Source: Thecamonas trahens ATCC 50062 (taxonomy: Eukaryota > Apusozoa > Apusomonadida > Apusomonadidae). From it: DNA of 64,000 nt. A program made the translations under genes and the position numbers. Shown here one piece after another: positions 32,925 through 44,400 of this stretch. The notes beneath the pieces are model-generated. The model saw only the letters and a list, made by a program, of their open reading frames with translations. It had not been told where the DNA came from and made no database searches. The stretch spans positions 454,501-518,500 of the forward strand of contig NW_013657663.1 in NCBI RefSeq assembly GCF_000142905.1, written 5' to 3'. Position 1 is the first letter of the stretch. Each line of letters opens with the position of its first letter.

Positions 32925-35900
32925 ATGGGCTCCAAGCTCTCCACCAAGAAGCTTCGTCGACTTGTTGAGCGTGGTGATGAGGCCAATGCCTTACTTCTCA
33001 TTGCAGAGGCAAACAACCGCAACAAGCAGTTGAGTACGTCGACGTAGAAGGAGGCGGGAGGCGGGGAAGAGGCTACGTGGGCCAGGCCATGTGGCGCGTG
33101 GAGGGGGGCCGGGCCATGTGGCGCGTGGAGGGGGCATGTTGGGTATGTTGGGCATGTTGGCTTTTTCTTTTTTCTTCCCTTTTTGTTTTTGCAGGTCAAC
33201 ACAAGGAGCGGGGCTGGTCACATGTTACTTGTATGACTGACGATGTGATATGGTGGCTGGTTGTTGACGGCTGGTGATGTGACTGGCGGTGGTGATCTTG
33301 CTGGCTCGGATGATCTGGGTGACTGTGGCAGATCTGGGCGTGGTCTTCACGAGTCACGACTCGATCACGCTGCTGCACCTGGCGGCGCTGATGGGCATGC
33401 CCAATCTTGTTCGCGTTCTACTCGACTCGGACGCGGTTGACATCAACCGGACGACCCAGAGCTCGGGTAGATCGCCTCTGCACTTTGTGTGCTCACCGAC
33501 CAAGATGCTGCTGTCGCAGTTTACCCCCGGCGAGCGTGCGGCGGTGGCACGGATCCGAGTCGATCTGGCCAATGCCCTATCAGCTACGCCCGAGACAACG
33601 ATGGAGATGGCGCTGGCGGCCCTGAGTGCCGGGGACCGCGCTCTTTATTCCGCCGCCGTCCGGCAGGACGCCAACAACCGCGAGGTGCTCGAGCTCCTGC
33701 TGGCGCGGGAAGACATCAACGTCTCGTTGGCAACAACAGAGGGAGTCACGCCGCTGCACCAGACCGCGTACGACGGCTACTTGCACGGGATGGAACGGCT
33801 TGTTGCGACCGGCCGGGTCGATGCCAGTGCACAGGACGCCCGCGGCAACACGCCGCTGCACCAGGCTGCCATGCAGGGTTTTGACGCCGGCGTCGAGCTG
33901 CTGCTCGCCATTGGTCGGACTCGCTACCTCACGATGTCACCGATCAATGTCATGATCCGCAACAACAAGGGCCGTACACCGCTCGAGGCAGCAGCCTCCC
34001 GCGGCAAGTGGGCCTCGGTCCGCCTTCTGCTCGAGGCCGGAACCGCGGTCCTGCCGCACCCGGACGACCCAGCGTTCTCTGCGCTCGGCCTGGGCTTTAT
34101 CCGTGACACGCTCGACGAAGTCATCGACGGTGACGACGATGGGCTCGGCCTCAACGATGACGATGCGTCGTCGGGCTCGCTCTCGGGCGCACCTCCCGAG
34201 ACTCCCGCCGGCCTGCGCCGACTCGGTCGCGACTGGGCCTACCGCGTCCACGTCTCGGGCTCGGACGGTGGCTCGTCCGACTCGGCCGAGGAGGCCGGCT
34301 GGTCACGATCGCGCGCTCGTATGTCGAGCTTTCCCGACGTCGGCACAAGCTCCGATGCAGGCGAGGCCGCGTCGTCGTCGCGGGTCCCTGCCGAGCGGCA
34401 GGTCGCGCTCGACACGGCCGAGATTGGCGACGAGCGCGACGATCGCATTCTCGCCGTCGTCGCGGCGCTCGACGTCTCGCCCGGAGCGGCGCTCGCACTG
34501 CTGCAGCACAACACTTGGGACGCCGACGCGACCATCGCCTGGTACCTGCGCAACCCGGCTGCGGCGTGCGATGCGTGCGGAATCCTCAACCAGGAAGAGG
34601 TTCAGGAGGCGCGTGCGCTGCGCGCCGACACTACCATGTGCCTCATCTGCATGGACGACATCGATGACGGTATGGTGGAGGCAACCGACTGCGCCCACGT
34701 CTTTTGTCGCGCGTGCTGGGCGTCGTACCTCGGCGTCGCCATCCGCGACGCCGCTGTCCGTGTGGTCACCTGCCCGGGTGTCGGGTGCGCGGCCCAGGTT
34801 GCCGACGCCGTTGTCGAGCGCCTTGTCGAGCCCGAAACCTACCAGCGCTATCTCCGGTTCAAGGTCCAGGCCTTTGTCGACGAAGATCCGCGGACCAAGT
34901 GGTGTCCCGCGCCCGGATGCGAGCTCGCTGTCGAGGCGCCACCGACTTGGGTCGTCGACGGACCGGGCACCGAGGAGAGCACCGACGGCGCCGGGCCATC
35001 GTCTGACTCGACGCCGCCGTCCGGACACCTCCGGTCCAACGTTCGCAACGCCGAGTGCGGTGCCGGACACACGTTCTGCTTTGCCTGCGCCGGCCCAGCC
35101 CACGAGCCGGCGGCGTGCTCGATGCTCCGGCGGTGGGACGACGCCATGTCGCGCAAGCTCAAGCAGCCGAGAAGCGATGAGAAGACCCGGCAGTACCTGC
35201 TCAACGAGGGCATTCGGGTCTGTCCCAACCCGGCGTGTGACAGGCTGCTCTCACGCAACGGCGGCTGTAACCACTTTCGCTGCGGCGGCCACGGCGGTGG
35301 GACATCCGGCTGCGGCTACGAGTTCTGCTGGGTCTGTCTCTCGCCGTGGCGCGGACACACGTCGGCTATCTGCTCGCGCGGCAAGAGTACGCTCGCCAAG
35401 CGGCTGCGTGAGGGCGCAGCTGAGGCGACCATCCAGCGCGACGAGCGCTTCGAACATCACTTTACCCGGTTTCGGACCCACTGGCTCTCGGAAGAGGTGG
35501 AGACCAAGCTGCGGGCTGCAACCGAGGAGGTCATCGCCATGGTCCACGACGTCATGCCCGACCGGGTCTCGATGCACTTTCTCCGCCTCGCCTGCCAGGC
35601 GCTCATTCAAGCGCGGGCCACGCTCAAGTACGCCTATGTCCGCGCGTACTTTATGCAGGACGGGCTCGAGCTGCGCACCCACGAGCATGCGGTTGCCACC
35701 CTAGAGCGGTACGTCGAGAGCCTCTCGGCCGTCCTTGCGCTGCCGTACCAGACCGAACTCAACGTCAGCCATCGCGGAAACATTGCGCTGCTCAGGTTTG
35801 CCATGTTTATCTGGCTCTCACGCTCGCGGGTCTGGCGGCTGACAACGCTTGTCGACTCTTGTCGGCGCAACCTGCTCGAGGTCGCCCACGGCGGCCACAC

Positions 35901-36465
35901 CCAGATCCGCCACGTGGCCACCCCGTCGACCTCGCGCAGCTTTCCGCCCGCGCCGCGGTTCATGTCGGGCCCACAATCAGACGCCGGCCGGAGGGCATGC
36001 TCAGCCTGTGGCGAAATGCTCCCACGGAGCTCGTTTTCCAAGCGCCAGTGGGCGTTTGTCTCGGCGCGCCGCCGCTGCACCGCATGCATTGTCGCCAACC
36101 GGCCGTCGTCGTCCGGCGTGGTCACAAGCGCAAGGCAGGCTGCTTCTGACAACGATTCTGACGACAGCGATCCAGAGCTGGTCAATATCGCCGGCTTGTC
36201 ATCGGCACCCGGCGGCGCCTCGTGGCACCGCCAGATGTTCTCAACCACGGGTGCACCAGCGTCCGACTTTGACGGTCAGGTTTCATCGACCGTCGTTGTC
36301 TCGTCGTCGTTCAAGAGGTCAGCGCCCGTCAAGCTTGCGCATCCCAGCGGGGACGGCGCGTCATCGTCATCGTCTTCGATTCCGGCAGCCCACACCAGCG
36401 CCCCGTCTGGCCGTCCCAAGTGGTTCTATGACCAGTACGCGCAAAAGTGGGTCAAGAGCCTCTGA
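32925..36465 (+). CDS. ANKIB1-like RBR E3 ubiquitin ligase (ankyrin, RING-IBR-RING, Ariadne domain)
   Basis: Exon 1 (32925-33033) codes MGSKLSTKKLRRLVERGDEA and 16 more residues. The intron is 33034-33331 (donor GTACGT, phase 1) and exon 2 is 33332-36465. Total 1080 residues, close to human ANKIB1. Ankyrin repeats lie at about 40-260 (TLLHLAALMGMPNLVRVLLD, TPLHQTAYDGYLHGM, TPLHQAAMQGFDAGVELLL). A UBA-like segment lies near 400. RING1 is CLICMDDIDDGM...CAHVFCRACW, the IBR ends CGAGHTFCFACAGPAHEPAAC, and RING2 is CPNPACDRLLSRNGGCNHFRC with the catalytic Cys in GGCNHF intact. An Ariadne-like helical domain follows. The enzyme takes ubiquitin on its RING2 Cys before transfer. Gly2 and Ser6 fit N-myristoylation. 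The C-terminal tail has one extra CxxC pair (ACSACGEML, RCTACIV). Confidence 0.95.
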
Positions 36466-36535
36466 TGGCGAGTGCTCCACACAAAGCACACTTGTCTTCA
36501 ATCAGACGCGGCGGAGAGGGATTGGCGGTGTGGCG

Positions 36536-37483
36536 ATGATACGGTTTGCCTTAAAGCTTGCTTTTCATGGCGGCGCGTTCTGCGGATGGCAACGACAGGC
36601 GGCTGCGCCGCTGCCCACGGTACAGGAGACGATGGAGAAGGCATGTGCGGCGCTGATGGGCAAGCACGCGCCTGCTAGTGGACGGATGCACGTGGTTGGA
36701 GCGGGCCGGACGGATGCTGGGGTGCATGCGACGGGAATGGTAGCGCACGTGGATCTCCCGGGCGAGGTGCTCTCGCCCAGCCTTGTCAACGACAACGCGA
36801 CCATGGAGCGTGCGCTGCGGGCGCATGTGCGCAAGGCGATCGGGCGGCGCGACGAAGACATGCTCTCTGTCCTCGCCATCAAGCCGATGAGCAAGCGATG
36901 GCACGCTCGGTTCTCCTCGACGGGCAAGACATACACATACTCTGTGGTCGACGACGCGGCCGGCGGCGTTGCTGCCCTGTCAGTCGAGGACATGGCCATG
37001 ACGCCGTTTGTCTGGCGGCTACCGACCAACTCGCCGCGTCGTCCGCTCGACGTGCCCGCCATGACTGCTGCTGCCGCCGCCATGGAGGGCACCCACGACT
37101 TTGGCGCCTTCCGAGCCTCGTCGTGCTCGTCGACCCGGGTTGTCCGCACCATGGACGCCGTCCGCGTCGACGCCAGCCAGAGCGCGGGCGGAGCACGGAC
37201 CGTTGTCCGCATTACCTGCGCCTCGCGTGCCTTTATGCACCACCAAGTCCGGAACATGGTCGGTGCCCTTGTCGACGTCGGCCTCGGCAAGCTCACCGTC
37301 GGAGACGTTCAGGCGCTCCTGCTCCCTCCAGCCGATCCGGCACAGCCGCACAGATCCCGAACTGAGCTCGAGTCCAAGACGGCACCCGCACGCGGCCTTG
37401 TCCTCACAGACGTCTTCTACGCTAACCACCCGAAGCTTCCGTTCACCACATCGACCGCCTATGACGCCGACTATGGCCCGTGA
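36536..37483 (+). CDS. tRNA pseudouridine synthase, TruA family
   Basis: 315 residues from MIRFALKLAFHGGAFCGWQRQ. The catalytic motif GAGRTDAGVHATG carries the essential Asp. HARFSSTGKTYTYSV, THDFGAFRAS, FMHHQVRNMVGALVDVGLGK and the end RGLVLTDVFYANHP follow in the TruA order. It converts uridines in the tRNA anticodon arm (38-40 region in TruA) to pseudouridine. The short size and the GLVLTDVFY ending look more like bacterial or organelle TruA than PUS1; a mitochondrial role is possible but no clear transit peptide is seen. The ATG lies 70 bases after the stop of the RBR ligase gene, the tightest head-to-tail spacing here. Confidence 0.95.
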   Translation: MIRFALKLAFHGGAFCGWQRQAAAPLPTVQETMEKACAALMGKHAPASGRMHVVGAGRTDAGVHATGMVAHVDLPGEVLSPSLVNDNATMERALRAHVRKAIGRRDEDMLSVLAIKPMSKRWHARFSSTGKTYTYSVVDDAAGGVAALSVEDMAMTPFVWRLPTNSPRRPLDVPAMTAAAAAMEGTHDFGAFRASSCSSTRVVRTMDAVRVDASQSAGGARTVVRITCASRAFMHHQVRNMVGALVDVGLGKLTVGDVQALLLPPADPAQPHRSRTELESKTAPARGLVLTDVFYANHPKLPFTTSTAYDADYGP

Positions 37484-38422
37484 GTGTGAGCGGGCTGCCG
37501 AACGATGCTGCCACCATGGAGGCTGCTATTGGCAGGGAGGGCGACAGTGATGGCGGTGGCGACGATGATGGCGGCAGTTCAGCAGTTCACCACGACGACC
37601 GACGACATCGCTCTCCTTCTTCCCCCCCCCCCCCCCCCCCCGGGGGGTGGCAGTGGGGGGGGGGCAAAAAGCCACAGAAAAAGAGGGGGGGGGCCCCCAA
37701 AAAAAAAAAAGCGCCCCCTATTTAAGGGGGCCGGGGGGCGTGTTTTTCCTTCTTGAGGGGGGGTATTTCCCCCTCCCCCCCCAAAAGAAAAAAAAAAAAA
37801 AAAATTCTTTTCTTAACCCCGCCCCCCCCCCNNNNNNNNNNNNNNNNNNNNNNNNNNNNNNNNNNNNNNNNNNNNNNNNNNNNNNNNNNNNNNNNNNNNN
37901 NNNNNNNNNNNNNNNNNNNNNNNNNNNNNNNAAAAGAGCACGCCCCCCACCCCCCCAAACCTACACCTCTTATCTTTCTCTCTCTGTCCCCCCCCCCCCC
38001 AACAACATCGAGCTGTGGTATATATCAAGCGTAGTAGAAAGCAGGTATGTATCAACTGGTCTTGTCAGTGGGTTTACAGCGGTGGTGGAGCTGGTCGTGG
38101 CTGTCTCCTGCTCCCCGCGTGGGTTGGTGGTGCCTTGCGGTCACCTACCTTTTTTTGCGGGCCGCTGATGGAAACGTACTGCTCCAGTCGAAACAGCAGC
38201 ATGCGCATGCGCTGACCCCCCCCCCCCCCCCCCCCCCCCCCCCCTTCTACCAATCTGCGAGTGTGGCGTGTAGTGCTGATGGAGCTAGTCATAATCACCT
38301 TTTGTCAGCCGCCACGTGTTGTGTCCGACTTTGATGCTGCTGCTTGAAAACCTGCCTGATATTGTTGCTTCTTGTCGTGGCCAATTCATGGATTCACCTC
38401 ATTCGTTGCAACAGGGCCACAG
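37484..38422. other. Intergenic region with assembly gap, low-quality flanks and probable 5'-UTR intron of giant 2
   Basis: It holds a 100-N gap (37832-37931). About 37620-37985 is a mix of homopolymers that looks like poor read ends. A CAG|GTATGT donor at 38045 and the acceptor CCACAG ending at 38422 suggest a 378-base intron that ends exactly before the giant 2 ATG. It contains a C29 run (38216-38244). Confidence 0.5.
37832..37931. other. Assembly gap of 100 N (unknown true size)
   Basis: Exactly 100 N, the usual placeholder for a gap of unknown length. Confidence 0.98.
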
Positions 38423-41400
38423 ATGGCCATGACTGTCAAGGGTGCGATCGTGGCGATGGTGCTGCTGCTGGTTCAAGATGCGGCTTTAGCCAGTTGCAAC
38501 GTCGATTATCGGCTGCCGGCGGCAACTACGCTGGCATCGGGCTCACAACCGCACGGCGTGGTGGCGGCTGTTCTGGACTCTGGTACCCCATTTCTCGACG
38601 TAGCGTACATCGACTTTGGAGTCGGCAGTGTGATGGTGATGACGCGGACGGGTGGCGGTGGATGGAATGTGCCGGCCTCGATTGATTCGACGAGGACGCA
38701 GCCGCGAACGTCTGCGGTGGGAGATGTCGACGGAGACGGCTCACCAGACTTGATTGTGACCTTTGCAGCCGCCGGCTCCAATGCCATTGTTCTTTACCGC
38801 AACATCGGGTGGGATGCAACGTTTCCCGTGTCTGGTCTGCTGCAGTCGTACGCGGTGCCAGTTGGTGGCGATCCAGACGGCGTGGCCATCGGCGACATCA
38901 ACGGCGACTCGCTGGTGGACGTTGTCTTTTCGCTCGCCATAGCAGACGTCATCGGCGCCTTCATGGGCACTGGCCCTGGCACACTAGCAGCGGCACCGAT
39001 CGATTTGACGTCCGCACTCCCAGCCGCACCGTCGCAGCCGTCGCAGGTCAGCATTGTCGATGTCGACGTTGACGGCATTAACGACGTCGTCTACGTCGAG
39101 GCTTTTGGCGATCGCGTCATTGTCATGGCCGGGCGGCCCGACATTGCATCCACGCTGGCGACATCGGTGGCGGTCGTCGACTCGGCTGCCGACACGCCGT
39201 TTAGCTTTGACGTCGGTGACGTCGACGCAGATTCCCTGCCCGACATTGTCGTCGCTCTCTTTGCCGAGGACAAGATCGCGCTGTACGTCAACCTCGGCGA
39301 TCTTGCCTTTTCGTCTCGCATTACACTGGCGTCGGAGATGGATGCACCCCTGACCGTGGCCATTGCAGACCTCAACAATGACGGTGCCGTCGACGTTGTC
39401 TTTTGCGCAACATTCAGTGATGTTGTCCGCTGGATCCCGGGCAACGGCGCTGGCGGCTTTACAGCCGCCCCGCAGCGCATCGACGACGCCCTCAGCGGCG
39501 CGCGCAACGTCATTGTCCATGACTTTGACAGCGACGGTGCGCTCGACGTGATGGCGGCAGCGTTCTTCGGCGGCGAGGTCAAGCTATACACCTTTGACCC
39601 ATCGCTCTCGCCGTTTCCTTATGGGCGGCGGCTTATCTCGAACACCGCCAATGGCGCGCGCGGTGTAGACGCAGCCGACTTTGACGGCGACGGCGCAACC
39701 GATGTGGTCTCGGCCTCGTCATTCGATAACTCGATTGTAGTGTACTACGGCGACGGCACAGGCTACCACCTCGGCAACGAAGTTTCTGTCTCGGGAGTAG
39801 CCGACGGCGTCGAGTCGGTCGTTGCTGCAGACTACGACGGCGATGGTTGGACGGACATTGCATCAGCCTCGTCCGGCTCTGGCGCCATTGAGTGGTGGCG
39901 CAACATTGGCAAACGAAACTGGGCACCGAGCCCGATGGCCATCGGCACATGCGACGGCGCGATGAAGATGTCTGGAGGCGACTTTAACAACGACGGCCTT
40001 CCCGATCTTGTTGCGGGCTGTGCCGATGCGCCGTCGCCGTCGATTTCGGCGTACATCAATGGCGATGACGGCTCGACATGGACGGTGCAAGTTGTGTACT
40101 CGACACCGTTAATAATCACCAACATGGACACTGCCGTAGGCGATATTGATGACGACGGCTTTGTCGACGTCCTGTTTGTGGCGTCGTCGGTTCGGCTCGT
40201 TGGCTGGGCGTCCAACGCTGGCGGTACCGGCTTCCTTCCCCCGACTACCATCGACACGCTTGCCATTGGGTTCACCATCGCTGCTGCACTCTGCGATGTC
40301 GATGACGACGGCGATCTCGATGTGATTTCTGCGGTCGCTAACGGCGGGGGCTCGGCTATATCGCTGTACACCCAGACGGCGCCGGGAACGATTTCGTCGA
40401 CGCCAACCGACCTCGGCGGCTCGTACAACCTGCCGTACTCGATTTCATGCCGCGACGCGTCTGGCGATGGCTTTCCGGACGTGGCTGTGGCGTCCTACTC
40501 CTCGGACCAGATCTCGTGGCTCCGCAACCGCGGGCTGGGCGATGGCACATTTGAAGCACAGGAGATTCTGACGTCAACCAGCATCGGGGCATACCGGGTC
40601 AAGATTGTCGACGTCAACAACGACGGCTTCAACGACTTGCTCTGCGCCGGCAACGATGACGACACCATCGAGTCCTTCATCCAGCGCCCCGTCCTCAACG
40701 CAACGCCGATGCCTGCGGCCTTGCCGCCGCATCCGGCAGCGGTTCCACTCAAGGTCACAGACATCTACACAGCACTGAACACGGCTTCGCAGTGCACGCC
40801 GCAGCGGATCGAGCTCGCAGCGGGCTCGGTTGTGGTCGGCGGGTGCTCGGCCGACGGGTACCTGACGGTGCCGGCCGGCGCGATGTGGACCATTGCGGGC
40901 CCTGCCGGCGTCGCACCGGCCCTTCGGCCGCGGATCGACTGCGGCAGCGCTGGCGGTGTGATGTTTGAGGTTGGCGCCGGCGCTCAGCTCAAAATGACAG
41001 ACGTGGTTCTCGCTGGCGCTACAGTCGGGTCCCAACCGTCGGCTGTGACAGGCCTCCGAGTCAGCGGCTTGGACGCGACGCTTCGCTTGGAGCGGGTTCT
41101 GGTGACCGGCTTTTCCTCTCAGGCTGCGTCGGAGCTGCAGGCGATGTCGGGCATTGGCGGCAGTCTGGCCGCGGTTGATGGCGGGAGACTGGATGCCCTC
41201 GACTCGGCCTTTGACTCGAATGTGGCCAAGGGTGTGGGCGGAGCAGTGGCGCTGGTGGGCAGCGCTCCATCGGCGCACTTTACCAACTGCAGCTTTGTGG
41301 CAAACACCGCGCTTGGAGGCGGCGGCGGAGCAGTCGCTGTCCTTGGCTCGAGTGCATCTGTGGTCTTTGACTCTGGCTCGACGCTAGCGAGCAACTCTGC

Positions 41401-44400
41401 GCCGTACGGATCAGGCGGCGGGCTACTGGTGACCGAGACCGCAGAGGGTGCGATGGTGGCGGTGAACCAAACGCAGATCGACGACAACGTCGCCGGCAAG
41501 CTTGGTGGAGGGGTGGCGGTGTTTGAGCCGCTCGGCTGCAGTGTCCGGCTTGGTGCCGGCGCGTTAGTGAGCAATAATGAGGCCCGCGCCGGCGGCGGAG
41601 TCTCGGCCGTCCACGCTGGGTATTACGAGCCGGAGAGGACCGATTTTGTGGCTGCCGATCTCCCGCGGGCAGCCGCAGCAAGCTTGCCGGACCATTCGGT
41701 AGTGGTGCTTGGAATTGGTGCTGTGATCTCCGGGAACAGCGCTCGGTACGGCGGGGCGTTCTTTGGGTGCGGCGCGCACATTGACGCCAGCGCGGCGGTT
41801 GCATCCGCACCACCGACGGCAAGCGTGGGTGGAGGTGTTGGCTTCTTTTGCGTCGACGCCAACAACACGCTCCCATCGCCGGCACTGTGGCTGAGTGCGC
41901 CTGCAGGCGGAGTGGCTGGTGCGAGTGCAGGCGGCTACGGCGACATGTACGCGACGCCACCAGTGGCGCTGGCGGTAGAGGAGACTACGCCTGGAGTGAC
42001 GGCATCGGGCATGGTGTTTGGCCGCGGGACGTTGAGTGCGAGCGACGGGCTTGGCCAGCAAGTGGTTGATGCCGGATTGTCGCTTGGAGTTGCGCCGCTG
42101 GACAGTCATGTGATAGTGACGGGTGCTGAGCGCGGGGTGGCGTTTGTGGCGGTGGACGGGCTCGCGCATCTTGAGCTCATCAGCGCAGCTGCCGACGGCA
42201 GCCTCCTCCCGCTTGACGCATCACTGAAGCTGAGCCTGGTGCGGAGCAGCGAAGAGACGGCGGATCCAGAGGTGTCGACAAGTGTGACAATGCGGATCAC
42301 GGCGTGCCCGCGTGGATTGGGCTCGGACACCCAGTCTGCGCTGGCAAGCAACGTGCTCGTGTGCTCGCCATGTGACGAGGGCTCGTACTCGGACGTCGAG
42401 TCTATTGAGCCGTGCCGTGCGATTCCGGCGTGCCCGGCGTTCTCGCTGCGGCCAGGTTCGGCCAACACGACGCATCTGGTGGCGTGCATGTGCAAGGCCG
42501 GGACGTGGTCGCCCGAAGCGCCGCTAGTGACCGCATGCCGCCCGTGCCCGGTCGGCGCGGTGTGCGTAGGCGGCGGTGAGAGGCCCAAGGCAATGTACGG
42601 CTGGAAGCTGATCGACACAGCAACGTTTCGGTTCGCCGAGTGCCCGATCGCCTCGGCGTGCCGCGGCGGGTTTGTCGAGCCCGAGTGCGGACCCACGTAC
42701 AACCCGGACTCGTACCTTTGCCGGCAGTGTGCGGCCAACAGCTACCGCAGCCGTGACGGAGGGTGCGTCAAGTGCCCCCAGGCAGCGATCTCGCGGCTGT
42801 ATCTGTTTGTGGGCCTGGCCGCCGGCATTGCGTTTGGATCGGTGATTGTGATTGCGGCAGCGACGCGGGCGATCAAGGCCGAGACCGAGGACGACGCGCT
42901 GCTGATGAGCGAGTCGCAGGCTGCGGCTCGAATTGCTGCGTCTGCGTCTGCGATGACCCTTGCGGCGCGGAACGTGGTGATGCACGCCATGCGGCGAAAG
43001 CCGATCCCACACGCGCTTGGGGTGGCGTTTGTGTACCTGCAGGTGCTGGGCATTCTCGCCGATGCGCCGTTCAACTGGCCCGAGTCGCCGGTGGGGCGGA
43101 TTCTGCGGACGGCCAACGTGGCGAACATCGACCTGGGCATGTTTGCCACAGACTGCACCATCAAGGACTTTGGCACGCGGTACGCGTTCTCTGTCCTCGC
43201 GCCTGCGGCGTTCTTTTGCCTTGTCGGGCTGTTTGTGGCCGGTATTAAGAGCCTCCCTCGGTGCTTCTCGTGCGTTGCCGACACACATCTGGATCGGGTG
43301 TCGGGGTGGACGCTCGGCGGGCGACTGCTGTTTTCGTTTGGCCCGCTGCTGTACATCCCGCTCTCGCGGGCCGCGCTGGTGTTTTTTGATTGCACCAAGC
43401 TGCCCAATGGCAAGTACTACCTCGACGCAAACCTCGATGAAGAATGCGGTTCGGAAGCGTGGCTGGCGCTCCTTCCGCTGGCGATTCTGGCAGTAATCGC
43501 GTATGTAGTGGCACTGCCTGCGCTGTTTGGCGTTGTGCTCTGGCGGAACCGCAAGTCGCTGTCGTCGACCGAGGTACTGATGCGGTACGGGCCGATCTAC
43601 ACGGCATACCGGCAGGCGTACTTTTGGTATGAGGTTGCGCTACTGCTGAAGCGGCTAGGCGTGGTGGCAACGGCGCTGTTCTTCTCGCGAGTCGATGTGT
43701 GGCTCTTCACACTTCTGGTCGGCATCTTCATGGTGAGCGGAGCGTTCCAGCTCAAGCACGAACCGTTCTTCTTCCCGCTCCATAACCAGCTGGAGACGCG
43801 GCTCAACGGGGCGGTCCTTGTCTTGCTTGGATGTGGAGTCTTGTTCTGGGCAGACAAGTTCTACAACCGGATGACTTACCTGGCGATTGTGGTCATTGCG
43901 GTGGCGTCGATCGGGTTCTCTGTGGTGCTCCTTGTCACGACCTCATTCCGCGAGGTGAGAGCGACGTTCCGATACCATCGGCGCAGGCGGCGGACGCGGC
44001 AGGCGCCGGGCGAGGGCGAGCTGGATATCAACGCACTCTCGATCCGTGATGAAGTGTTCCTCTCGCTCTTGGCGCGGCATGTGAGCGATCTAGAGAACCC
44101 GGCACTGTCAAGCCCGCTACTCGATGTGCAGTCGCGGTTCGAGACGCGGCGCAAGCCGCCGCTGCTGCCGGGCCTGGCAAGCGGGAGCTCTTCCGAGCTG
44201 ACAGACAGCAGCTCGGGAGACGGGTCCTTAGCCGAGGCTGTCGACGCTACTCGCATGGTTACTTTTGTTGAGCCTGTGGGGAGCACATGCTCGTCGTCGG
44301 ACTCGCTCTCGATCTCTTTGGCGCCCAGTGCGTCGCAGTCGATGTCGCGATCAGCATCGCGGTCTATGTCGCGGTCAGCGTCGCGGTCGAGGTCGCCTGC

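Noticed and set aside
34103-35704. 533-residue plus-strand frame
   Set aside because: Alternative frame inside the RBR ligase exon; Ser/Arg/Pro-rich shadow.
35849-37483. 544-residue frame joining the ligase 3' end to TruA
   Set aside because: The first 229 residues are an off-frame reading of the ligase; TruA starts cleanly at 36536.
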